A stretch of 8,173 nt of DNA, taken from NCBI GenBank assembly GCA_022361535.1, contig JAKSAU010000213.1, positions 1 to 8,173 on the forward strand, read 5' to 3'. Positions 1-6,097 of this stretch are shown piece after piece; position 1 is the first letter of the stretch, and each line of letters opens with the position of its first letter. Under the pieces are notes generated by a model. The model did no database searches. It was not told where the DNA came from and saw only the letters and a program-made list of their open reading frames with translations. The position numbers were made by a program, and so were the translations under genes. Source of the stretch: Desulfobacterales bacterium. GTDB lineage: Bacteria > Desulfobacterota > Desulfobacteria > Desulfobacterales > Desulfobacteraceae.

Positions 1-43
1 AGAGGCTTTTAGCTGGTTCAGGCAATTCGACCTGGACGTTTAG
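1..43 (+). CDS. 3' end of a second copy of the STAS/SpoIIAA-like gene (partial, cut by window edge)
   Basis: Reading from base 2 gives the residues EAFSWFRQFDLDV and then TAG at 41-43. These are exactly the last 13 residues of the complete minus-strand protein at 1428-1823, and the DNA is identical too: bases 1-30 match the reverse complement of 1441-1470 without a mismatch. The window therefore begins inside the tail of a paralogous gene copy in the opposite orientation. Whether the whole gene is duplicated, or only its 3' end, cannot be seen. It lies in the left arm of the long inverted repeat, upstream of and co-directional with the orphan gene at 637-933. Confidence 0.7.
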   Translation, partial: EAFSWFRQFDLDV

Positions 44-234
44 GCTCTACTTTTTGAGCTTAACTTTTCAATTGTTGGTCTAATGATTTTATCCTTGAAA
101 ATTTGACGGGGAATTCTATGGACATAGATAAATTATTTTAGCTTACCCTCCGCCTAAAGCACTTTATTATGGCGACTCTCAAAATAAATAGCCGATTGGT
201 CCTGGTGAACAAGTGCATCCATATACAATTACCG

Positions 235-312
235 GCCCGTTTATTCTAAGAAGCGGCTGCCGAATTTTTTGTAGAAAATCCGCCTGATGCCGTCTTCTTA
301 GAACAAACGAGC
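235..312. repeat. Long imperfect palindrome (hairpin) in the left arm
   Basis: Bases 235-257 and 289-312 are inverted copies of each other with about two mismatches and one unpaired base, around a core TTCTAAGAAG / CTTCTTAGAA. They enclose a loop of about 31 nt in which ATTTT and AAAAT can pair again. Single-stranded DNA or RNA from this stretch should fold into a long stem. The homologous position in the right arm (1159-1235) also folds. The stem resembles the extended palindromes of REP/BIME elements or folded recombination sites in general shape only, because no known core motif is present. It could also act as a bidirectional transcription terminator for the flanking genes. Confidence 0.7.
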
Positions 313-401
313 CTAAGGATTTAAACTGAATTCCCCCATTTGAGGGGGCTACCGATAGTTAGTCTACCTGTATTATAAATGAACATATTTTTGCGAACCC
401 G

Positions 402-636
402 ATAATACAAGCCTACGCTGTGAATTCGCAATCATAGTTTCGAGCATGAAAAAAGAAACTTTATATTTTTTCAGAAATGACTACTTTATCGTCATGGTAC
501 AAATCTAATTAGATTGTAATCCTATTTTTGTTCTTATCACCTATATGTTCTAACGTGGTATAGGCTTCTGGTGAACTTAACATCTTATCACGCTTTCTAA
601 TTACAGTTTTTTACTTTTCAAACTGAGAGGTGAAAG
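402..636 (+). promoter_or_regulatory. Upstream region of the orphan gene, with a 14 bp palindrome
   Basis: This AT-rich stretch lies between the inner end of the left repeat arm and the 98-residue gene. It contains the perfect 14 bp palindrome AATCTAATTAGATT at 502-515, and a 9 bp direct repeat TCTTATCAC at 532-540 and 583-591. The repeat spacing is 51 bp, close to five helical turns. Both are plausible protein-binding sites. No convincing -35/-10 pair was found. The ribosome binding site GAGGTGA at 627-633 serves the gene at 637. The operator role is inference from symmetry and position. Confidence 0.35.
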
Positions 637-933
637 ATGATCGATTATTATTGTTGGATTAGAAATATTGGGAGTGATGATTTTCATAAAATTTTGAAAA
701 ATTCATCTATTTGTGACGAAAACAATTGCAAATATAATGAAAAAAGTGCTGAACTTTGCATGCTAACCAGCCAAAATAAATTACAGATTAATAATATAGA
801 AGATATCTTTAATGATCTGGAGAGTATTGTTGATAAAAAATTAGATTGTCATATCAATGTGCAGGACACTGAAAGCAAAGCCGAACTATCAGTCGTTCAA
901 CAAAATGGAGTAAGATCTATTAAAAGACCGTAA
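637..933 (+). CDS. Orphan 98-residue hypothetical protein between the inverted repeat arms
   Basis: The product is not recognised. The ATG follows a good ribosome binding site (GAGGTGA, 627-633), and the stop is followed 15 bases later by a clear intrinsic terminator, so this is very likely a real monocistronic gene. The protein has no signal peptide or membrane segment and should be cytoplasmic. It is rich in Asn, Asp, Ile and Lys, with five cysteines (C6, C26, C31, C41 and C70) that could bind metal or form bonds, although no standard metal-binding motif is seen. The middle (about residues 50-70) looks helical and acidic. The gene is noticeably more AT-rich than the signalling gene at 3236. 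It is the only evident gene in the spacer between the repeat arms, which suggests cargo or an insertion. No function is proposed. Confidence 0.7.
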   Translation: MIDYYCWIRNIGSDDFHKILKNSSICDENNCKYNEKSAELCMLTSQNKLQINNIEDIFNDLESIVDKKLDCHINVQDTESKAELSVVQQNGVRSIKRP

Positions 934-948
934 AACTTTTGCCCCTCT

Positions 949-987
949 CCCCCATCAGCAATCAAGCCACTGATGGGGGATGTTTTT
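949..987 (+). terminator. Intrinsic terminator of the orphan gene
   Basis: A perfect 10 bp stem, CCCCCATCAG (949-958) and CTGATGGGGG (970-979), encloses an 11-base loop. It is followed by ATGTTTTT. It lies 16 bases after the stop codon of the 98-residue gene and closes that transcription unit before the right repeat arm. Confidence 0.9.
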
Positions 988-1068
988 GTCCATAATGAAA
1001 ATAAAAACATTCTCATTCGTAAAAATTACTACTCTGATTGATACAGTTATCAGTGACTGCGATCCATA

Positions 1069-1470
1069 GCGGCTCTCAAAAAGATGTTCATTTATAACCC
1101 GGGTAGATTAATTTCCGGTAGCATCCTCGAATGAAGATATTGCCGTTTAAGCACGTAAGCTCGTTTGTTCTAAGAAGACGGCATCAGGGGGATTTTTACA
1201 AAAAATTAGGCAGCCGCTTATTAGAATAAGCGAGCCGGCATTTGTATATGGTATGCACTTGTTCACCAGGACCAATCGGCTATTTATTTTGAGAGTTGCC
1301 ATAATAAAGTGATTTAGGCGGAGGGTAAGCTAAAATAATTTATCTATGTTCATAAAGCTCTTCGTCAAGTTTTCAAGGACAAAATCATTAGACCAACAAT
1401 TGAAAAGTTAAACTCAAAAAGTAGAGCCTAAACGTCCAGGTCGAATTGCCTGAACCAGCTAAAAGCCTCT
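1069..1470 (-). repeat. Right arm of the ~400 bp inverted repeat
   Basis: This is the inverted counterpart of 1-401. Its outer end (1428-1470) is the 3' end of the complete STAS/SpoIIAA-like gene, so the repeat begins inside coding DNA and runs into the downstream region. Divergence from the left arm rises steadily toward the spacer. No transposase gene, target-site duplication or terminal motif of a known insertion sequence can be seen at the inner ends. The outer boundary cannot be set because the left copy leaves the window. Confidence 0.9.
1159..1235. repeat. Long imperfect palindrome (hairpin) in the right arm
   Basis: Bases 1159-1182 and 1213-1235 are inverted copies with a few mismatches and one unpaired base. 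The inner half is itself a perfect palindrome, CGCTTATTAGAATAAGCG (1216-1233). On the minus strand the smaller hairpin is followed by a run of six T, so it may terminate transcription of the gene at 1428-1823, about 190 bases downstream of its stop. It is homologous to the palindrome at 235-312. Several differences between the two copies lie in the stem, yet both copies still fold. Confidence 0.7.
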
Positions 1471-1823
1471 TCCTGGGTCTCAAAAATAGCTATGGGAAGT
1501 GACGTATTTTCCTTAGCCGATTGCTCTACAAAATACTTATTTATAGGATCTTTTGTTAAATGAGCCCTTGCAACTTGTCCATTCTCAATTGACCAGGGAA
1601 TAATTTTACTATTAAAGAACTGAATAACTTCCGGGGTAGATCCTTTGAAAAATCGAAAATCTACAAGAACTCCCCATTTTTCCAGGTTTAATTCATTTAC
1701 CAACGTTTTAAATGCCTCAAAGTAATCTTGAGTATGCTCAAGATTCCACGCATCATAAGCTTTGATGGTAATTATTTGATTGTGGACACTAAATTTATGC
1801 CCACCATGACCATATAACTTCAT
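1428..1823 (-). CDS. STAS/SpoIIAA-like small hypothetical protein (131 residues)
   Basis: This is a soluble cytoplasmic protein with no signal peptide or membrane segment. Its layout resembles the SpoIIAA-like / STAS-SEC14 fold. An N-terminal strand is followed by a helix around residues 28-47, the strand WGVLVDFR (about 50-57), a helix after the TPEV motif, and a C-terminal strand (LPIAIFET) leading into a final helix with EEAFSWF. Such domains often act as regulatory or protein-binding modules, but this member has no established role and the family call is tentative. The only nearby start is ATG at 1823, preceded by a weak purine stretch (GGGTAG). Its last 43 bases are duplicated in inverted orientation at the left window edge. 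Both copies converge on the orphan gene at 637. The upstream DNA carries a palindrome and direct repeats that may control it. Confidence 0.75.
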   Translation of the reverse strand: MKLYGHGGHKFSVHNQIITIKAYDAWNLEHTQDYFEAFKTLVNELNLEKWGVLVDFRFFKGSTPEVIQFFNSKIIPWSIENGQVARAHLTKDPINKYFVEQSAKENTSLPIAIFETQEEAFSWFRQFDLDV

Positions 1824-1835
1824 ATTTTTCTACCC

Positions 1836-1879
1836 GTAATTAATTACTCAAAATATCAATTTTTAATTTAAATATCAAT
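1836..1879 (-). promoter_or_regulatory. 12 bp palindrome and direct repeats upstream of the STAS-like gene
   Basis: GTAATTAATTAC (1836-1847) is a perfect palindrome lying 13 bases before the start codon. Behind it the 10-base word AAATATCAAT occurs at 1851-1860 and again at 1870-1879, 19 bases apart, or about two helical turns. This arrangement suits binding of a dimeric regulator. In such AT-rich DNA part of it could be chance. Confidence 0.3.
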
Positions 1880-2102
1880 AATCTCTATCCTAGCAATTTA
1901 CTGGGAGAAAAATGTGATTAAATATGAATGTCCTGCCGGAGCGGATGCTTTAAAAGTGATAAATGATAGATAAAACTCGGGGGTAATTACCATTAAATTT
2001 TACTGAAATTATATCTGCTCTAACTTAACCTATAATGATGACAGGAAATATCTTTCACAGTTGATAAATTAGACATTCAGGTCGTATGACTTTGAAAGAG
2101 AT
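1848..2102. other. Intergenic region with one possible micro-ORF
   Basis: This gap separates the start of the STAS-like gene from the stop of the solute-binding protein gene; both genes are on the minus strand. The only candidate coding signal is a 19-codon frame on the plus strand from GTG at 1914 to TAA at 1971-1973. It is preceded by GGGAGAAAAAT, a fair ribosome binding site. It may be a leader peptide, a gene remnant or chance. No strong terminator for the gene at 2103-2834 was found here. Confidence 0.25.
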
Positions 2103-2834
2103 TTAATTCAGATATTTTTCTTGAATCTTTCTTAATGCTCCACTGTTCTTTAATTTTTTAAATGAACTTTCAAAATTCTCAATAACTGACGGCGAACTGT
2201 ATTTGTTTATGGCGATATAATACTTTTTTGAACCGTCAACTAATAAAACAGGTTCAAAAGTAGAATATTTTTCTCCGAGGCTCTTTGCGATGCAAGCCAA
2301 AGAGTAGTCTAAATGAACCACCAAATCAATCCTCCCTTTGAGGAGCATTCTGACTGTTTGATCATGTTTTGCTACTTTATGAGGTTTCAGGCCTTTTGAT
2401 AGTAAAAGATCAGTGATCGCTGTTCCATAAACTGCACCGATTACGTATTTTTTTGCATCTTCAATTGAATTTACGACAATATCTTTTCGACTCTTTAATT
2501 TGTATAGATATTGATTGCGGTCACTTACAGGACCGATAAGGTGGAACGTTTTACGTCGCTCTGAATTTCCAACTACAGTATAAAGTATTGAATTCGGGGT
2601 CCTTTGAGTTTCCTTAAAGGCTCTTGCCCAAGGAGCAATTCTCCAGGAATTTATTTTAATACCGGAATCAATGGCAATGAGTTGAATGATATCTGTTGAA
2701 AGTCCTACAATTTTTCCAGACTCATCAGTATATCCGAAAGGAGGAAAATGTTCAGCCCAAACATTAATCCGCTCTTGGGCATAAAGTGAATTTCCCAGCA
2801 ATAGCAACGAAACAACTATTATCAGGTGCCTCAT
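2103..2834 (-). CDS. Periplasmic solute-binding protein, SBP_bac_3-like (orphan)
   Basis: This is a periplasmic binding protein of the amino-acid-type transporter family. From ATG at 2834 it starts MRHLIIVVSLLLLGNSLYA, a typical signal peptide. The mature part has family hallmarks: WAEHFPPFGYTDESG near the start, then G-x-STDIIQLIA, the segment APWARAF, and a VVGNSERRKTF stretch of the kind seen before the hinge. An ATG at 2852 would add six residues but has no ribosome binding site. The ATG at 2834 has AAAGG seven bases before it, and its ATGA overlaps the stop of a relic frame upstream, so it is preferred. Length (243 residues) is normal for the family. No permease or ATPase gene lies nearby, so it either serves a distant transporter or acts as a ligand sensor. 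It diverges from the Cache-GGDEF-EAL gene. Confidence 0.85.
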   Translation of the reverse strand: MRHLIIVVSLLLLGNSLYAQERINVWAEHFPPFGYTDESGKIVGLSTDIIQLIAIDSGIKINSWRIAPWARAFKETQRTPNSILYTVVGNSERRKTFHLIGPVSDRNQYLYKLKSRKDIVVNSIEDAKKYVIGAVYGTAITDLLLSKGLKPHKVAKHDQTVRMLLKGRIDLVVHLDYSLACIAKSLGEKYSTFEPVLLVDGSKKYYIAINKYSSPSVIENFESSFKKLKNSGALRKIQEKYLN

Positions 2835-3099
2835 GTAAGTGCCTTTAAACATAGTTTTTCTTGATCATTATTAGGGATATTGCACAGTTCAGTGTTTTGG
2901 TCAATCTCTTCTGCAAAAACACAAGCATCTTTCATAGCTTCCGGATAAATCGGGATATTTACGATTCTGCCTCGTCCTGTAAAAACAATGAACCGGCTTT
3001 AACTCGTGACGCTTTGTCGATTGACCAATATCCAACTGGTAAAATTGATTCGTAAACCAGGCCATCTAAATTATATCGAGGGTAGCAGCCTGTTGATAT
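2831..3099 (-). pseudogene. Possible decayed gene upstream of the solute-binding protein
   Basis: Two adjoining open stretches on the minus strand read like protein but lie in different frames. The first runs from 3099 to the stop at 2959-2961 and includes GCYPRYNLDGLVYE and PVGYWSIDKASRVKAG. The second is open from 2998 to the TGA at 2831-2833 and includes FIVFTGRGRIVNIPIYPEAM and KDACVFAEEIDQNTELC. They overlap by about 40 bases, as expected after one frameshift. The final TGA overlaps the ATG of the solute-binding gene, as in coupled operon genes. No start codon with a ribosome binding site was found at the 5' end. I do not recognise the family. Two chance open stretches remain possible. 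Confidence 0.3.
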
Positions 3100-3149
3100 T
3101 TAAAGTTTACTAGCGGTTTTTTTCCAAAGACAAAAGTATGGGACGAAAC

Positions 3150-3190
3150 CCTGTAAATAGAAATAGCCTTGCCATATATAATACCATGGA
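3150..3190 (+). promoter_or_regulatory. Candidate promoter of the c-di-GMP gene
   Basis: A perfect -10 hexamer TATAAT lies at 3177-3182, giving a leader of about 45 bases before the ATG at 3236. The -35 side is poor: only TAAATA or TGTAAA is found at roughly the right distance. An activator may therefore be needed, or the match may be chance in AT-rich DNA. Confidence 0.35.
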
Positions 3191-3235
3191 TTATTTTATC
3201 AGTATTATCCCCAAAAACCTAAAGAAACGCCTTGT

Positions 3236-6097
3236 ATGAATTTTATCATCAATTTACCAATACGTTTTAAGCTATTTATTGCCTATGCGATTGTTTTTGC
3301 AGTTGTAATATCCATAAGCTTTTCAATCCTTTTTTATTCAATCCAATCCGATCTTGAGAATCGAATAAAGCATGAGTTGAATGTCTCAAACCAGGTTATC
3401 ACCGATATGGTTGAGACAGCCGCAACCGTTTCAATTAAAAACCATCTTCGTGCCATTGCTGAAAAAAATTTTGAAATCATAGATCGGATTTACCAAACAT
3501 ATAAAACTAAGGGTATCAGCGAGTCCGAGGCAAAAAGACAGGCAGTAGAGTTGCTCTCAAGCCAGACTATTGGCAAAACCGGTTATATCTATTGCATCGA
3601 CAGCAAGGGCATCGCCGTTGTTCACCCAGAACCAGGGGTAAGGGGCAAGGATTTTTCTTACAGACAATTCATACAATCCCAGATTCTTAAAAAACAAGGA
3701 TATCTGGAATATGACTGGAAGAATCCTGGTGATACTGCTCCCCGGCCCAAAGCTCTTTATATGGCTTATTTCGAGCCATGGGATTGGATTATTTCCGTGT
3801 CATCCTACAAATCGGAATTCTCAACTCTGATCAGTATTGATGATTTCAGGGAGCAGATTGAAAAACTTACTTTTGGAGAAACAGGATATTCTTACATCGT
3901 TGACACAAAAGGAAATACCGTTATTCATCCAGAACTGTCCGGGAACGTCCTTGACATCAAGGATGCCCGCGGTAACCACATCATTAGGGAAATGATCAAG
4001 CGAGGTAAAGGATATATCACCTATAGTTGGAAAAATCCTTCAGAACAAGTTGCCAGGGAAAAGTTTGTCGCTTTTGACCATATTCATAGCCTGGATTGGA
4101 TCATCGCCTCGTCCTCATATACGGCTGAAGTGTTTGGGGTTTTGATTGAAATAAAGCAAATGTTTATACTTATCCTGGTAGTATCCCTGGGACTTACAGG
4201 GGTTGTCACCCTGATTATCAGCGCATCCATTACAAAACCACTTAGTACCCTGATCAAACGGTTTGAACAAGGCGCTAAAGGTGATTGGTCGCTAAAGATC
4301 GTAAATACCCGCCATGATGAAATTGGGAAGCTGTGGTCCAATTTCAATCTTTTCATGGACCAGTTGACCACCTCCAGGAACGACCTCCTTGCTGAAATCA
4401 AGGTTAGGAAAACAGCTGAGAACCAGTTGAAATTATTTGAAAGTGTATTTGAGAATACCTCTGAAGGTATATGCATTACCGATGACCAGGGTAGAATAAA
4501 AGCGGTAAACAATGCTTTTACACAGATAACGGGTTATGAGGCAGATGAGGTTCTGGGGGAAAATCCCAGAATTTTGAAATCGGACCGCCATGAGCCACGG
4601 TTTTATGAAAAGATGTGGGCTGCATTAATCCAGGATGGGTTTTGGTCAGGAGAGATTTGGAATCGTAGAAAAAGCGGAGAAGCTTATCCTGAACTTTTAA
4701 GTATTAGCTCCATTAGTGAGAAAGATTCCCCAAGGACATACGTAGCTGTATTTCATGATATTTCGGAAATGAAACGCAAAGAGAAGCAGATCGAGCATAT
4801 GGCCTACCATGATCCGCTGACAAATTTGCCAAACCGTGCCCTGCTGAAAGATAGGCTCACACTGGCAATTTTTGACGCCAAAAGATCTGGTGAGATGATT
4901 CAGATTCTGTTCCTGGATCTGGACAACTTTAAAAATGTTAACGATACAGTAGGTCATGCAAAAGGGGATGAACTGCTCATAGAAACCGCCAGACGCCTTG
5001 AAAAAGTTACTCGTTCGGGGGATACCGTTTCCCGTCTTGGGGGAGACGAGTTCATAATCATGCTTCCACACATACACACGACCTATGAAATGGTTACCAT
5101 GGTCGAACGGATTCAATCTGTATTTAAAAATCCTTTTGAACTTGGAGGACAGCGCTTTTTTGTGACGGGCAGCATCGGGATGGCAGTCTACCCTATGGAC
5201 GGAACCAGTGAGGACAGCCTGATCAAAAATGCAGACCTTGCCATGTATCAGACCAAGAATGCGGGAAAAAATCATTACTCTGTTTTTGAGCAACAGATGG
5301 CAAACAAAGTCTCAGAGCGTGTTCGCATGGAGGCAGATTTGAGGAAAGGAATTGAATACGATGAATTCCAGGTCTTTTTTCAGCCGCGGATAGACTCTGT
5401 CACCCACAAGCCTAAAGGTATGGAAGCTCTTGCCAGGTGGATAAAAAAGGACGGCAGTCTTGTTCCACCCAATGATTTCATTCCTTTAGCTGAAGATTCC
5501 GGGCTTATCATCCCTTTAGGTGAGCAAATCTTTGACAAAAGTGTAAATCAAGCCCTTGATATCAGAGCTCGCACCGGTCTTGACCTTAGTGTCTCTATAA
5601 ATGTTTCTCCGAAGCAATTTGAAGATTCAAATTTTGAATCCATGATTAAAGGTATTTTAGACCGCACCGGATTTCCTGGAAACCGACTTGAGATTGAAAT
5701 CACTGAATCCATACTGGTAAACGATATCGAAGGTGCGATGGAGCGTTTGAAAAATCTTTCAGAACTGGGCATCACAACTGCAATCGACGATTTTGGCACC
5801 GGGTATTCATCTTTAGCCTACATTAAACGTCTGCCTATATCAGTGTTAAAAATCGATAAAACCTTTGTCGATAATATCCCTAGTGACCAAGAGGATATGG
5901 TCATTGTGGAAACTACTATACTCATGGCTAAAAAACTTAACTTAGGGCTTGTAGCTGAAGGAGTGGAGACCAAAACTCAGTTGGATGCATTATCCCATAT
6001 GGGGCAAATGGAAATACAGGGATACCTGTTTTCTCCCCCCCTTCCCAAAGATAAATTCGAAAAATGGCTCTCCCAGAATTCGGCTCAGAATAGTTGA
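3236..6097 (+). CDS. Membrane Cache-HAMP-PAS-GGDEF-EAL c-di-GMP signalling protein (953 residues)
   Basis: This inner-membrane receptor can in principle both make and degrade cyclic di-GMP. Domains in order: membrane helix (about 10-33); periplasmic tandem Cache sensor (about 45-300) with repeated TGYIYCIDSKG (115-125) and TGYSYIVDTKG (216-226); second helix (307-331); HAMP (332-383); PAS (396-510); GGDEF (about 524-685); EAL (about 698-945). The GGDEF motif (602-606) is intact, and the product-inhibition site RSGD (593-596) lies five residues before it. EAL residues are also present: E730, N789, E821, DDFGTGYSSL (851-860), K872, E908 and Q928. Both activities are therefore possible, and the net output cannot be read from sequence. 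The ribosome binding site before ATG 3236 is weak. The ATG overlaps the stop of a short upstream frame (3138-3239). A divergent solute-binding protein gene precedes it. Confidence 0.95.
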   Translation: MNFIINLPIRFKLFIAYAIVFAVVISISFSILFYSIQSDLENRIKHELNVSNQVITDMVETAATVSIKNHLRAIAEKNFEIIDRIYQTYKTKGISESEAKRQAVELLSSQTIGKTGYIYCIDSKGIAVVHPEPGVRGKDFSYRQFIQSQILKKQGYLEYDWKNPGDTAPRPKALYMAYFEPWDWIISVSSYKSEFSTLISIDDFREQIEKLTFGETGYSYIVDTKGNTVIHPELSGNVLDIKDARGNHIIREMIKRGKGYITYSWKNPSEQVAREKFVAFDHIHSLDWIIASSSYTAEVFGVLIEIKQMFILILVVSLGLTGVVTLIISASITKPLSTLIKRFEQGAKGDWSLKIVNTRHDEIGKLWSNFNLFMDQLTTSRNDLLAEIKVRKTAENQLKLFESVFENTSEGICITDDQGRIKAVNNAFTQITGYEADEVLGENPRILKSDRHEPRFYEKMWAALIQDGFWSGEIWNRRKSGEAYPELLSISSISEKDSPRTYVAVFHDISEMKRKEKQIEHMAYHDPLTNLPNRALLKDRLTLAIFDAKRSGEMIQILFLDLDNFKNVNDTVGHAKGDELLIETARRLEKVTRSGDTVSRLGGDEFIIMLPHIHTTYEMVTMVERIQSVFKNPFELGGQRFFVTGSIGMAVYPMDGTSEDSLIKNADLAMYQTKNAGKNHYSVFEQQMANKVSERVRMEADLRKGIEYDEFQVFFQPRIDSVTHKPKGMEALARWIKKDGSLVPPNDFIPLAEDSGLIIPLGEQIFDKSVNQALDIRARTGLDLSVSINVSPKQFEDSNFESMIKGILDRTGFPGNRLEIEITESILVNDIEGAMERLKNLSELGITTAIDDFGTGYSSLAYIKRLPISVLKIDKTFVDNIPSDQEDMVIVETTILMAKKLNLGLVAEGVETKTQLDALSHMGQMEIQGYLFSPPLPKDKFEKWLSQNSAQNS

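Larger units (their letters stand above)
1..401 (+). repeat. Left arm of a ~400 bp inverted repeat
   Basis: This arm is the reverse complement of 1069-1470, aligned by eye. Bases 1-210 pair with 1261-1470 without gaps and with about 11 mismatches, nearly all transitions. Bases 211-326 pair with 1145-1260 at about 87% identity with two single-base indels. Bases 327-401 pair with about 1069-1144 at roughly 75-80%, including the identical block TTATAAATGAACAT (373-386). The arm contains the tail of a gene and then about 360 bp of apparent non-coding DNA with a strong hairpin. Homology probably continues leftwards beyond the window. Confidence 0.9.

Noticed and set aside
235..312. Integron attC recombination site
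   Set aside because: The folded stem with an extra-helical base looks attC-like. However, the RYYYAAC and GTTRRRY core sites are missing at the ends of the palindrome, and the flanking genes are convergent rather than in a cassette series.
333..348. CCCCC/GGGGG hairpin as a terminator after the left gene copy
   Set aside because: The stem is only five base pairs and no T run follows on either strand. The right arm does not keep the pairing.
1147..1302. 51-codon minus-strand frame in the right repeat arm
   Set aside because: It is open only in the right arm. The left arm has a one-base deletion and a one-base insertion in the same stretch and meets a stop, so the divergence does not look like coding conservation. 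The palindrome explains the sequence better.
2861..3055. 64-codon plus-strand frame between the divergent genes
   Set aside because: Its residues look like the antisense of a coding frame (rich in Ser, Asn, Ile and Arg). It has no ribosome binding site and lies opposite the more protein-like minus-strand relic.
4084..5799. Minus-strand open frames inside the c-di-GMP gene
   Set aside because: They are antisense to highly conserved PAS, GGDEF and EAL coding sequence and show no domain or signal of their own.
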